Shown here: positions 45,514 through 53,928 of the stretch, piece by piece
How positions within the stretch are numbered: position 1 is the stretch's first letter
Layout of the letters: each line of letters opens with the position of its first letter
Notes under the pieces: model-generated
What the model saw: only the letters and a program-made list of their open reading frames with translations
The model's database searches: none
What the model was told of the DNA's origin: nothing
Made by a program: the position numbers and the translations under genes
Source: a virus
DNA length: 64,000 bases
Direction: 5' to 3' (one strand)
Virus record (IMG/VR): IMGVR_UViG_3300042519_001303
Location: 1-64,000 of that record

Positions 45514-45643
45514 TACACCAAATGTTGAAAAATTGCGTAGTGATTGTGAACACTTAGCAAGAATTATTGCATCAATGTACAACTGGAAAAATAAGAGTGT
45601 TGAAGAAATCATCGCTGCTTTTCCAAAGGAAACAAATGACTGA
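45506..45643 (+). CDS. Small hypothetical protein, 45 residues
   Basis: GTG 45506 overlaps the previous gene by eight bases and opens 45 codons (DNTPNVEKLRSDCEHLARII, NKSVEEIIAAFPKETND) to TGA 45641-45643, overlapping the next start at 45636. Stop-start overlap on both sides supports reality; no function recognised. Confidence 0.45.
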   Translation: MDNTPNVEKLRSDCEHLARIIASMYNWKNKSVEEIIAAFPKETND

Positions 45644-46505
45644 TACCCCGTGGTACACAAAGAACTACAAAGACTTAGCCAAGGTTAAGGGAAGAATCCT
45701 CCCAGCAATTCAAACTCAAGTGGCTCTTAATAGCAAAGAGCGCAATAGCACTAGAGACACAGAACATCTACACCCATCAGAACTTTCCAAAAAAGACTGG
45801 TGTGCCAGAGCCGCATGGTATAAAATTAAACAACACCCTGCGGCAGATGAATCACTAGCTTTTAGCCGCCTTAACATATTTGAGGAGGGCCATGCGATAC
45901 ATGCAAAATGGCAAAAGTGGATTCAGCAAGCTGGCATTCTTGGTGGCACCTGGGAATGTGAGGCTTGTCATGAACGCTGGGAAGGCGTTTCTCCTGAGTG
46001 TTGTCCTGTTTGTTCTAGTGATGCCTTTCGCTATCGGGAGGTACCTGTACGTAACGATGCACACAGAATACTCGGTCACGCGGATGGAGAAGTTGTGGAT
46101 GCGGATGGTAGAGCCCTTATTGAGATAAAAAGCGTAGGGTTAGGAACTGTTAGGTGGGACCACCCAACTCTCTTTAAAGCCTACTCAAGTGGAGAACTTA
46201 CTCTTGATGGACTTTGGAAGAACATTAAAAAGCCGTTTGCTTCGCACGTTCGACAAGGCCATGTGTACATGTATTGCACAGGGCATGACAGTATTGTTTT
46301 TATTTACGAGTGGAAGCCCACACAAGAGGTAAAAGAGTTTACGGTAAATTACCAAGAAGAAATTATGCAACCAATACTAGATAACTGCAAGACAGTTATG
46401 CATCATTTAGAGGAAGATACTCTTCCTGATACACCAGATTGGGCTTATGACAAAAACTCTAACGGATGCAAGTTTTGCCCGTATAAAAAGGAATGCTGGA
46501 AATGA
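45636..46505 (+). CDS. Cas4/RecB-like PD-(D/E)xK nuclease with Fe-S cysteines
   Basis: 289 residues from ATG 45636. Nuclease core: GHAIHAKWQ (His86, His89), ILGHADGEV (Asp150) and LIEIKS (Glu163, Lys165). Cys56 plus a C-terminal trio Cys278, Cys281, Cys287 (CKFCPYKKEC) fit a Cas4/AddB-type iron-sulfur cluster. Between them an extra zinc-ribbon-like insertion (Cys108, Cys111, Cys123, Cys126) is unusual. Likely a 5'-resecting exonuclease that prepares ends for the RecA. Confidence 0.82.
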   Translation: MTDTPWYTKNYKDLAKVKGRILPAIQTQVALNSKERNSTRDTEHLHPSELSKKDWCARAAWYKIKQHPAADESLAFSRLNIFEEGHAIHAKWQKWIQQAGILGGTWECEACHERWEGVSPECCPVCSSDAFRYREVPVRNDAHRILGHADGEVVDADGRALIEIKSVGLGTVRWDHPTLFKAYSSGELTLDGLWKNIKKPFASHVRQGHVYMYCTGHDSIVFIYEWKPTQEVKEFTVNYQEEIMQPILDNCKTVMHHLEEDTLPDTPDWAYDKNSNGCKFCPYKKECWK

Positions 46506-46999
46506 GAGTAATACCCAAAGTTGAAGATGAAGGCCCAGCACTTACACGCTTTAAAACTAAATTTACGTTACCAACACGACCATCAGACTCTCCACCAGAC
46601 TTACCTAATGATCTAGATGATATGGATGATAGAGATCTCATGAATGTTTACACAGAGTTTATGGCATGGGTGTCATACCTTAAAGGCCAGTTAGTCCAAG
46701 CAGAGATTGAAGAAGATAGAGAGGGTAACCAATGTCGGGTTACAGAGGCAAGAGTTTTAATAGAGCAATGGGGAGCAGATGCCAAGGGGGATCGCGTTAC
46801 TATCGCAAAAGCAAAAAGAGATGTAGATTCCCGCGTCTTGTCCCAACAAGAGAAATACCAAGTTTCTAGAGCATACAGAAAGTTATTAGAAGCACTGTTT
46901 GATTCATGTGAACGTGGAGCACAATTGCTTTCACGCGAACTTAGTCGTAGAATTGGTTTGCACAGTAAAGAACAACGTACATCAAGATTTGGAGCATGA
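46502..46999 (+). CDS. Hypothetical helical protein
   Basis: 165 residues, overlapping the nuclease stop (ATGA). Pro/Asp-rich N-terminus, then long charged helices (KRDVDSRVLSQQEKYQVSRA, KLLEALFDSCERGAQLLSRE). No family recognised; co-transcribed with recombination genes. Confidence 0.5.
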   Translation: MRVIPKVEDEGPALTRFKTKFTLPTRPSDSPPDLPNDLDDMDDRDLMNVYTEFMAWVSYLKGQLVQAEIEEDREGNQCRVTEARVLIEQWGADAKGDRVTIAKAKRDVDSRVLSQQEKYQVSRAYRKLLEALFDSCERGAQLLSRELSRRIGLHSKEQRTSRFGA

Positions 47000-47000
47000 T

Positions 47001-47186
47001 ATGCCAACATGGGATGAAATTGGAGCTAAAAACGCTAGAGAAGCAAATGAGCGTATGCGTCAAGATGCAAACGCAAGAGCCTCAATTGCGCCAATTAATG
47101 AAGTAAACCATACTCTAAAAGAAATTAAAGCCCTTCTTATAGAGATTAGAAATGTAATAAAGGACACCAAGAATGTCAGCGGCTAA
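47001..47186 (+). CDS. Small helical hypothetical protein, 61 residues
   Basis: ATG 47001 lies one base after the previous stop. Coiled-coil-like: MPTWDEIGAKNAREANERMR, then HTLKEIKALLIEIRNVIKDT. It overlaps the next gene by 14 bases. No function recognised. Confidence 0.45.
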   Translation: MPTWDEIGAKNAREANERMRQDANARASIAPINEVNHTLKEIKALLIEIRNVIKDTKNVSG

Positions 47187-47535
47187 ACAAAAAGGTACTT
47201 CCTTTGAAACAGCTATACGTAAATACCTCAATACCAAAGGTTTTCCTAAAGCATCCCGCACAGTTCTAAAGGGCGGAGAAGACACTGGGGATATCAATGG
47301 TATCCGTAATGAGGGACAAGAACGAGAGCTCGCCATACAGTGTAAAAACCAACGTAAGTTAAGCTTAAGTGGCTGGTTAGATGCTACAGTAGAACAAGCA
47401 GCTAGGTTAGGAAAATCAATGCCTGCCTTAGTTGTTAAACGCGCTGGTAAAGGCGAAAAAGCATTGGGTGATACATATGTTGTGATGAGGTTAGATGACT
47501 TCGTTACACTGCTACAAGAGGGTGGTTACTCGTAA
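47173..47535 (+). CDS. Hjc-like PD-(D/E)xK resolvase/endonuclease
   Basis: 120 residues. KQKGTSFETAIRKYLNTKGF, then TVLKGGEDTGDINGIRNEGQ and LAIQCKNQRK give the Glu, GDI-Asp and Q-x-K triad of the archaeal Hjc-type/phage endonuclease superfamily. It probably cuts Holliday or branched junctions. It is the last gene before a hairpin. Confidence 0.8.
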   Translation: MSAAKQKGTSFETAIRKYLNTKGFPKASRTVLKGGEDTGDINGIRNEGQERELAIQCKNQRKLSLSGWLDATVEQAARLGKSMPALVVKRAGKGEKALGDTYVVMRLDDFVTLLQEGGYS

Positions 47536-47537
47536 AA

Positions 47538-47563
47538 TTAAAGGGTTGATAATAACCCTTTAA
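47538..47563 (+). terminator. Hairpin before the SpoVS gene
   Basis: TTAAAGGGTT (47538-47547) pairs perfectly with AACCCTTTAA (47554-47563) around GATAAT, a 10-bp AT-rich stem just past the resolvase stop. No U-tract, so it may be a weak terminator, processing site or regulator of the SpoVS start at 47580. Confidence 0.4.
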
Positions 47564-47579
47564 CCATATGGAGTAACTT

Positions 47580-47861
47580 ATGTCACAAGATAATGTAGAC
47601 GATATTGTAAAAGTTTCCGGTAGCAGCAACCCACAGAGTGTTGGCTCTATCGTAGCCCGAGCGGTCATTGCTGGCCAGCATCCAAAGATGCGTGCTATTG
47701 GCGCAAGTGCCGTAAACCAGGCTGTAAAAGCATGTGCTATTGCACGTGGGTTTGTCGCACCAAGGGGTGTTGACCTGTGCTTTGTCATTGGTTTTGATGA
47801 CATTGAAGGGGATAACGGAGAGACCATCTCAGCTATCGCTTTTAGACCTGTCGAACGATAA
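47580..47861 (+). CDS. spoVS: SpoVS-like (Alba superfamily) protein
   Basis: 93 residues. After VDDIVKVSGSSNPQSVGSIV come the diagnostic SpoVS segments AIGASAVNQAVKACAIARGF then VAPRGVDLCFVIGF. SpoVS is a small Alba-fold regulator of sporulation and septation in Bacillus, and homologues occur in non-sporulating bacteria and phages. RNA or DNA binding is plausible. ATG 47580 follows TGGAGTAACTT. The gene is flanked by two hairpins as if it were a separate unit. Confidence 0.9.
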   Translation: MSQDNVDDIVKVSGSSNPQSVGSIVARAVIAGQHPKMRAIGASAVNQAVKACAIARGFVAPRGVDLCFVIGFDDIEGDNGETISAIAFRPVER

Positions 47862-47885
47862 TACCCCTGTATAAAGTGGTATTAT
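47858..47885 (+). terminator. Hairpin overlapping the SpoVS stop
   Basis: ATAATACC (47858-47865) pairs with GGTATTAT (47878-47885), loop 12 bases, followed by TGTTTATCTTGTCTTTC. It includes the SpoVS stop codon. AT-rich and moderate in strength; could be a weak terminator or mRNA-processing hairpin. Confidence 0.35.
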
Positions 47886-47924
47886 TGTTTATCTTGTCTT
47901 TCACTATTTAGGAGACCCCCCACC

Positions 47925-50900
47925 ATGGCAGCAAAGAAAAAAGGCGCATCTGACAAAGATCCAGCACCTAAGAAAACAACACCTAAAAAACCAGCAGCTA
48001 AAAAAGAAGATACTCCTAAAAAAGAAACAAAAAAGAAGATTGGTGAGGGAGTTTCCCTTCCAAAGAGCGAGCGAGCAGTTTCAAACAACGCTCGCGCCAA
48101 TATGTTGAGGCTTAAAAAAGAAAAGGAAGATCAAGAAGCATTACTTTTAAGTAGTGGTGTTTCCGCTCAGCAAGCTTCTGATGCTGCCGAAATAGCTAGA
48201 CTTGCCCAAATAGAAGCCTTGAAGGGTAGTAGTGTTGTACCTGAAAGAGCTGCACTAGATGAAGAAGACGCAGCTTTTTCTGAATTAACAGCTAAAAGAG
48301 CTTTAGAAGATAAAGCAAGAGAACTCAGTGCATCTAAGCTTTCAAAGGGAAATAAAAAGACTTATGGTGGTAGAACTGCCTTTAGAGCTCTTCCAGAAGC
48401 CAGAAAAGCCAGTATTATGGCTGCTCGTGAAAATACACGTAAGATTATTGAAGCGGTAAAGCCTGCTCGTAGAGGCAGAGAACAACAGGCAGCTGAAGAC
48501 GCAGTTCTTGCAGACGTCATAGGTGATACAGACACTTCTACTCTTGTTCCCCCTGGTGAAAATAAGCGTAGACAAAGAAGCCAAGCACGAGCTGCAGCAG
48601 GAACCACTAGTAACAGGTCTCGTACAGTACGCCAACAGCGGGCTGTAAGCGCCAACGTTCCTAAGAGAGATAATACTGCTAAACCTGTTAGCACCACACG
48701 TATAGACCCCAAAAAGTTAAAAAGAGTACCAAGGGATCAGGCTGAAATTGACAGGGAAATACAGGCACGTAAAGATAAAGCTGCAAGCAAATCTCGTGTT
48801 GCAGGAGCTGGGTTACCTTTAAATCAAGTTGAAGGTATTGATGATAACGCTATGGGTAACGTAGCCACAGCAGATACTGCATCTAGAAACTTTAATAGAG
48901 AAGGGGAGGTTACTGAAGTAACTCGCCCTTCAGCACAAGAATTGAGTGTTGCTGGAATCAGCATTAGTTCTGATAGATTAAATAGGCTTATGTATGGTGA
49001 CCCACAGGGTACCAAGTCAGAACGTTTGCAATCGCAAAACTTTTGGTCACAACATCCGGTAGAAAGCTTTTTTCACCCAGACGCTGGAAATGTTGATGCA
49101 TTAAAACTGGCTCATGAACGACCTGATTTGCTAAAGCCAGAAAACAGAGAAGCTGCAATAGCAGAAGGTATTAGCCCTGAGTTACACGAAGAACTTGGCA
49201 ACTTAACTCCTGAAGAACGTCATATTCGTTATGAGGACGCCGCTGCTAATGCTCCAGATAAAAACGCTTATGATAAATTTACATCAGTAATTGCACAGAC
49301 ATATAAAGAAGCCCGCCAGGGAACTCGGGGATCAACAAGGGTAGCTGGTATAGAAGCAGAAAAACCAATTGAAGGGTTAAGCCATGAAAAAGCCACAGAA
49401 ATGGCTTATAAAGCTGGACTTGCAGAGATACAAAAATTCCAGACAATGAATAATAGGGGAGCACTAAATATTTCCGAATCTATTAAGCGTTTAAGAAGAA
49501 TAGAAGAAGAAAATTTAGTTACTAAAAAAGATGTTGCGGGTGAGTCGGAACAAGTAATAGACCCAAAACAATTTGAAGGCCTAGACACTGCGGACATTAG
49601 TGCCTTAATACTAGGTGGGCAAGTGCGTACTACAGCTGCTCCACTCAATACTGTTTTGAGTAGACAATTATTTGTAAAAGGCGCAGCTCCAGGAAAAGAC
49701 AAGCCTGATGAAAGACCTGTTAGTGTTAAAGGTACAGCCGCTCAGGGTCGTTCAGTACTTTCTGAAGGAATGCCTGCAAGACTACAGCAGCAACTTAGAG
49801 ATAACCCAGTTAAAGCCCAAAGACACCTTGGTAAAATTGCCAGAGAAGCAACTGGTTCTAGCCTTGTAGTTCCTCATAACCCCATAACTGGTAAAAGCTA
49901 TGGTGACACCATACAAGGGGCACACTTTATAGAAGACCCATATACCGGCACTTTAGCAAAAGTTAATATGCTTGCTGGAATGCAAACAAGTGCTATGGAC
50001 CAGTTTGGAGAGCTGTCTACTCTTACTGAAGACCACCCCAGCTATGATCCAAAATTGCATGCTCAACATATTGGCGCCCATGTTCTTAAAGTAGACCCAG
50101 ACAAAGCATTTTTAGCATCTCATGCTGACGACGAAGAATCTGATAACGAAACATCTGTGTCACTCCACAGAAAAGTTACTACAACTGATTCAACTAACTC
50201 TAGACATCCTAATTTGCCAACTCTTGCCGGTGCAATAGGTGACCAACACCTTGAAGGTGTTCGAAAATGGCAAGAAGCTGGTCTTCGTACAAACCCAAGT
50301 GTTAAAGAAGAAGCAGCAGCAGATCCTTACATGGATGTTTCTAGCGATGAAACTGGCGAAGCAATTAAAAGACACACAGCTGCAGCTCTTGGTTTAACTG
50401 ATAGGCCCTCTCAAACAATGCGCACAGTTAATGGTGTTACTTTTAATACAAGAGGACCAGTTATACCTGGAAGAATCAGCCAGATTATTTCCGATAGAAG
50501 AGCACTTGATACTTCTGCAGCCGAATCAGCTGCTGGTGCTATCAACGATCTCTCTGAAGGTGGCACTGCTGCTAAAGCAGACACCGTTACGGATATGCCA
50601 TACAAAACTGCACAACAGCAGGCATGGTCTGAAATAAATGCTAGACAAGACGAATCAGCTGCTAAAAGAAAAGCTGAAGATACTACCTATGATTCTGATA
50701 TGTCTGACTATATAAAAGAAATGGAAGGTTTTGACAAAGAAAATCCAGGAGTTGTAGCACGAGAAGATCTTGAACAAAAAGCTAGTTCAATAGCTGGTCT
50801 TTCAAAAACTATTGCTAATAAGGCGGTACAGCACATTACTTCTGGGGCTTCTCCAGAAGCAGTGGGGCTTAATATTGATGACATGATTCAACAACACGAT

Positions 50901-51947
50901 TTAGGTGATCACCATCATGTTGTTAAAGACCTTGTAGCAAGACACGTAGGTATCAGTTTGTCTGAAAGTCTTATTAAAGCTACCAACCCTGAAACTAAAG
51001 CCGCCTATAAACCAGCAGACTATTCTGAACACCTTGGAAAAGCAGCAAGAGCTGCAGCAGAAGGTAAAGATATCACAGGTATTGAATCATCAGTAACAAG
51101 CCCCGGTGGTGTACGAAAAGAAGTATTAAATTACTTAAGAACAACGCTTCCAGCAGACCACCCACTATCTGCAAAACCAGTTGGAAACACCGCAAGAGAA
51201 GTTGTAGGTGAACCACTTTCACAAGAAGTGCGCCCATCTTTTGCAACTTTCCGTAAACCACGCTTAAATGCAAGAGCTACTGCTGCTGAATTGGAAAGTG
51301 TTACAGGAAGGTTTGATAATGACCCGCCACAGCCTGTAACACCTGCTCCAGTTCCTAAAGGACAACTAACCTTACCAAGACAGTCAGAAACAAACAGGTT
51401 AAGCTCACAATTTAGTGTTCCAGAAAACGCGGATGTTTATACCAGAACAGCTTTACAAGGACTTCAAAAAGCTGAGTTTGTAAAATCTCCAATACTTAGA
51501 AATTTTGAAACTAATGAAAGAACTGGAGAAAGAAGATACACTGATAGTTTGGGAATAGCCAGTCACCCTGATGATCAAATACTTGACGAAAAAGGTAAAG
51601 TTGCTGGCATTAACGTTACTTCACGTAATCCTCGTATGGGTAAACGCCTGTATGCTACTTCACCTGGACAAATATCCGATGCAAAACTAGAGTATGGCAA
51701 TTCGGACGTATCGCCTGTTAATAGAAACATCCCTCCAACTCCATCACGTCAACAATCAGTAATGAACACTCGGCAACTTGGAACTGGAGCACAATTTGGT
51801 GAATCAGGATTGACACCGACTGATAGGCCACTCATGGCTGGTGACAGCATGCCAACTGGTCGTTTATTTAACGCTGGACAGTACGCAAAAATTGCTCCAA
51901 AAAGAATGCGTCAACAAGAAGTACTCTCCCCTGATACAAACAACTAA
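47925..51947 (+). CDS. 1340-residue lysine-tailed protein of unknown function
   Basis: The largest gene in the window. The first 45 residues are a histone H1-like tail (MAAKKKGASDKDPAPKKTTP, KKPAAKKEDTPKKETKKK), followed by long charged, Ala/Arg/Glu-rich, probably helical or disordered regions. A more structured part spans about 350-480 (SQNFWSQHPVESFFHPDAGN, LTPEERHIRYEDAAANAP) and 640-720. No membrane segment, enzyme motif or known domain recognised. Strong AGGAG upstream. Size and place at the head of a late-type block suggest a virion or internal head protein; that is inference. Confidence 0.6.
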   Translation: MAAKKKGASDKDPAPKKTTPKKPAAKKEDTPKKETKKKIGEGVSLPKSERAVSNNARANMLRLKKEKEDQEALLLSSGVSAQQASDAAEIARLAQIEALKGSSVVPERAALDEEDAAFSELTAKRALEDKARELSASKLSKGNKKTYGGRTAFRALPEARKASIMAARENTRKIIEAVKPARRGREQQAAEDAVLADVIGDTDTSTLVPPGENKRRQRSQARAAAGTTSNRSRTVRQQRAVSANVPKRDNTAKPVSTTRIDPKKLKRVPRDQAEIDREIQARKDKAASKSRVAGAGLPLNQVEGIDDNAMGNVATADTASRNFNREGEVTEVTRPSAQELSVAGISISSDRLNRLMYGDPQGTKSERLQSQNFWSQHPVESFFHPDAGNVDALKLAHERPDLLKPENREAAIAEGISPELHEELGNLTPEERHIRYEDAAANAPDKNAYDKFTSVIAQTYKEARQGTRGSTRVAGIEAEKPIEGLSHEKATEMAYKAGLAEIQKFQTMNNRGALNISESIKRLRRIEEENLVTKKDVAGESEQVIDPKQFEGLDTADISALILGGQVRTTAAPLNTVLSRQLFVKGAAPGKDKPDERPVSVKGTAAQGRSVLSEGMPARLQQQLRDNPVKAQRHLGKIAREATGSSLVVPHNPITGKSYGDTIQGAHFIEDPYTGTLAKVNMLAGMQTSAMDQFGELSTLTEDHPSYDPKLHAQHIGAHVLKVDPDKAFLASHADDEESDNETSVSLHRKVTTTDSTNSRHPNLPTLAGAIGDQHLEGVRKWQEAGLRTNPSVKEEAAADPYMDVSSDETGEAIKRHTAAALGLTDRPSQTMRTVNGVTFNTRGPVIPGRISQIISDRRALDTSAAESAAGAINDLSEGGTAAKADTVTDMPYKTAQQQAWSEINARQDESAAKRKAEDTTYDSDMSDYIKEMEGFDKENPGVVAREDLEQKASSIAGLSKTIANKAVQHITSGASPEAVGLNIDDMIQQHDLGDHHHVVKDLVARHVGISLSESLIKATNPETKAAYKPADYSEHLGKAARAAAEGKDITGIESSVTSPGGVRKEVLNYLRTTLPADHPLSAKPVGNTAREVVGEPLSQEVRPSFATFRKPRLNARATAAELESVTGRFDNDPPQPVTPAPVPKGQLTLPRQSETNRLSSQFSVPENADVYTRTALQGLQKAEFVKSPILRNFETNERTGERRYTDSLGIASHPDDQILDEKGKVAGINVTSRNPRMGKRLYATSPGQISDAKLEYGNSDVSPVNRNIPPTPSRQQSVMNTRQLGTGAQFGESGLTPTDRPLMAGDSMPTGRLFNAGQYAKIAPKRMRQQEVLSPDTNN

Positions 51948-51975
51948 ATATAAACACAAGGTGTAAACTAACCAT

Positions 51976-52137
51976 ATGCGTAAGTACAATAATGATGATT
52001 GGCGAAAGCTAGCTAATTCACCACACTTAGATGATGAGTTTGACGATATATACGAAGAACAAGATAAGCTAGAACGCAAACAGAAACGTAAAGAAAAGGA
52101 CCGTCATGGCCTCAAAGAAGACTTCTTCAACTTCTAA
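51976..52137 (+). CDS. Small charged protein, 53 residues
   Basis: ATG 51976 opens 53 codons (MRKYNNDDWRKLANSPHLDD, then KLERKQKRKEKDRHGL and EDFFNF) to TAA 52135-52137. Highly charged helix. It overlaps the next small gene by 32 bases in another frame. No function recognised. Confidence 0.45.
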   Translation: MRKYNNDDWRKLANSPHLDDEFDDIYEEQDKLERKQKRKEKDRHGLKEDFFNF

Positions 52138-52255
52138 GAAAAAGATCAATAAAAAAGTAGTTAAGAAGGTAGTACCACGCCCAAAGCCAATTTCTAATGT
52201 TGGTGGAGGACAAGGTGGCATTCTTGGAGCGTTTGGTGGAGTAAATGGCCGCTAG
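52106..52255 (+). CDS. Small lysine-rich protein, 49 residues
   Basis: ATG 52106 opens 49 codons: MASKKTSSTSKKKINKKVVK, then KVVPRPKPISNVGGGQGG and ILGAFGGVNGR. Its Lys-rich head and Gly-rich tail suggest nucleic-acid or virion-surface binding. It overlaps the start of the next gene by 11 bases (ATG 52245). Confidence 0.5.
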   Translation: MASKKTSSTSKKKINKKVVKKVVPRPKPISNVGGGQGGILGAFGGVNGR

Positions 52256-52748
52256 TCCAAACCAGCAGACGTTTACCGATTGGGGTGGAGGGTATGACCC
52301 TTATACCCCCGAAAGCCAACCTCTGTTAGGACCTACCCCTGCCTTTCGTAATGCTAAAGACGCACAACTTTCAGCATGGGGTGGTTCCCCTGACACTCAG
52401 TATCCAGATGGTTACTTGGGCACCATGTCATCTAATCGACGACAAGATAAGATTCTAAATGCTGTACAACGTACTAACACCCGCCCTTACACCCGTGGTG
52501 TCCACAAAGGTGAGAGGATCAATGCTGGTGATTATCTCTGGCCAGATGAGTTCAACCTACAGACAGGGTTAGTACTGCAGTCACAGGGCCTCAAATTTGC
52601 CCCTCCAGGGGCTGAACCGGTAAGATTAACTAATGATGGTAAAGCTGGTCCTAGAGGCATTCCTAGAGGCTTAGACCGCCCTCAAGAAGAAGTTGTAGAC
52701 ATGCAACGAAGAAGCCTATTAAAGTCACTTGCTCCCCCGTGGAGATGA
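52245..52748 (+). CDS. Gly/Pro-rich hypothetical protein
   Basis: 167 residues: MAASPNQQTFTDWGGGYDPY, then SPDTQYPDGYLGTMSSNRR and RGIPRGLDRPQEEVVDMQ. Compact motifs around Gly, Pro, Tyr and Trp, no hydrophobic core visible, so it may be a virion-associated or disordered protein. First of a series of similar genes (52245-54428). Confidence 0.5.
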   Translation: MAASPNQQTFTDWGGGYDPYTPESQPLLGPTPAFRNAKDAQLSAWGGSPDTQYPDGYLGTMSSNRRQDKILNAVQRTNTRPYTRGVHKGERINAGDYLWPDEFNLQTGLVLQSQGLKFAPPGAEPVRLTNDGKAGPRGIPRGLDRPQEEVVDMQRRSLLKSLAPPWR

Positions 52749-52838
52749 TAAACTTGTATACAAACAGAAGAACTTGAAAAAGAAGTTGAGCGCCTAAAAG
52801 CTCTTAATGACTCACCCACTAATTTAAAGGATTAACTT

Positions 52839-53237
52839 ATGGGAATTAAAGATACTATGCGAGGCGGTTCTGGTGGCACCCATGCTGCCACAGGTCGTCA
52901 GGATTTTCCACACCCCCAAGTCGCAGCTGCTGGTGGTGGAAAAGGACCTCCCGATGATCCTAACGATCCCAATAAAGCACCCACTTCACATAATAAGCCC
53001 AATCTGGTGTATCAGGATAGATGGGATAGTAATGCACTTAATGCTAAACCTGAAAGAAACAATAAAGATCCTGAGCCAGAAGTAGATCTTAATGCTTTAA
53101 GAAAATCAGTAAAAGATGGTAATGCTCCAATGGTGGAGCATAACCAAGATGAAGCAACTATAAAAAGAGAAGCAAAAGAGAACCCTAGTCAAGGCCCAAG
53201 TATGGATGACATTAGGAATGCAATAAAAGGTCAGTAA
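52839..53237 (+). CDS. Gly/Pro/Asn-rich hypothetical protein
   Basis: 132 residues, AAAGGA before the start. MGIKDTMRGGSGGTHAATGR, then KGPPDDPNDPNKAPTSHN and a charged C-terminus with PSMDDIRNAIKGQ. Probably disordered; no family recognised. Confidence 0.5.
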   Translation: MGIKDTMRGGSGGTHAATGRQDFPHPQVAAAGGGKGPPDDPNDPNKAPTSHNKPNLVYQDRWDSNALNAKPERNNKDPEPEVDLNALRKSVKDGNAPMVEHNQDEATIKREAKENPSQGPSMDDIRNAIKGQ

Positions 53238-53241
53238 CAAC

Positions 53242-53469
53242 ATGGCAAATACACAACAAGGAGAACACAATATGATTAAGCCTCACATGACAATTGCTGA
53301 AGCTTGGTACAAGATTAACGTCGAAGGACTTAACCCAGGTCCTTTTTTAGAAGAAGCCCGTAAAAGTCATGCAAAACTTAGAGAGCAATACAAAGATGTA
53401 ATTGCTGCAGCTGAAAAAATGAGAAGCAGTTTAGGTAACCGAAGAAGCTACAAAGATTACACAGGCTAA
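53242..53469 (+). CDS. Small helical hypothetical protein
   Basis: 75 residues (ATG 53242; ATG 53272 would give 65). Helical core: TIAEAWYKINVEGLNPGPFL, then EARKSHAKLREQYKDVIAAA. No domain recognised; in the same run as its Gly-rich neighbours. Confidence 0.5.
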   Translation: MANTQQGEHNMIKPHMTIAEAWYKINVEGLNPGPFLEEARKSHAKLREQYKDVIAAAEKMRSSLGNRRSYKDYTG

Positions 53470-53486
53470 ATTTTAAAGGAGTTATT

Positions 53487-53927
53487 ATGGCAAATGGACA
53501 AGATACTGGAGCACATTCAGGTAGACAAGGTGGCAGAGATTCTCATGCTACTAGAAAAGCTGGTAAGCTCGCACCTTCAGGTGACATGGGTACCCCAGAA
53601 ATTAACGCTAAAGTAAAAGAAGCTAACCCAATGCCTGCTGGAGGAACAGCTCCTGAGGGTACAACTAAAATTTACCAAACCCCCGCTAGTTTGCAGGGAT
53701 ATGGTAAAGCAGCACATGCTGTTCCTAATGAAAGTATGCCTGGGATTAAAGATCATTATAAAGACCTTAGAAGAGGTACTAACAACTCAGGTAAAAACCC
53801 AGAAAATCAAACAATGGGTAGACAAACCGCTCGAGATGTTTCAGTGACTACTGGTGGCGGTAAATCAACTATGATTCAAGACGCTTATGGTAAGCCAACT
53901 ACTAACAACCTTGGAGTCAGCTACTAA
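53487..53927 (+). CDS. Gly/Asn-rich hypothetical protein
   Basis: 146 residues behind AAAGGAGTT. MANGQDTGAHSGRQGGRDSH and further low-complexity Gly/Asn/Thr text, with MPGIKDHYKDLRRGTNNSGK near the centre. Likely unstructured. Similar in style to the 641-residue protein at 54430. Confidence 0.5.
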   Translation: MANGQDTGAHSGRQGGRDSHATRKAGKLAPSGDMGTPEINAKVKEANPMPAGGTAPEGTTKIYQTPASLQGYGKAAHAVPNESMPGIKDHYKDLRRGTNNSGKNPENQTMGRQTARDVSVTTGGGKSTMIQDAYGKPTTNNLGVSY

Positions 53928-53928
53928 A

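Noticed and set aside
45636-46505. Cas4-like nuclease as part of a CRISPR system
   Set aside because: No cas1/cas2, effector or repeat array in the window; context is RecA and resolvases.
52752-52835. Open frame encoding a short coiled-coil-like peptide (QTEELEKEVERLKALNDS) just before the gene at 52839
   Set aside because: No ATG, GTG or TTG in frame after the preceding stop at 52749-52751; could be a gene remnant, but cannot be started without an ATA codon.
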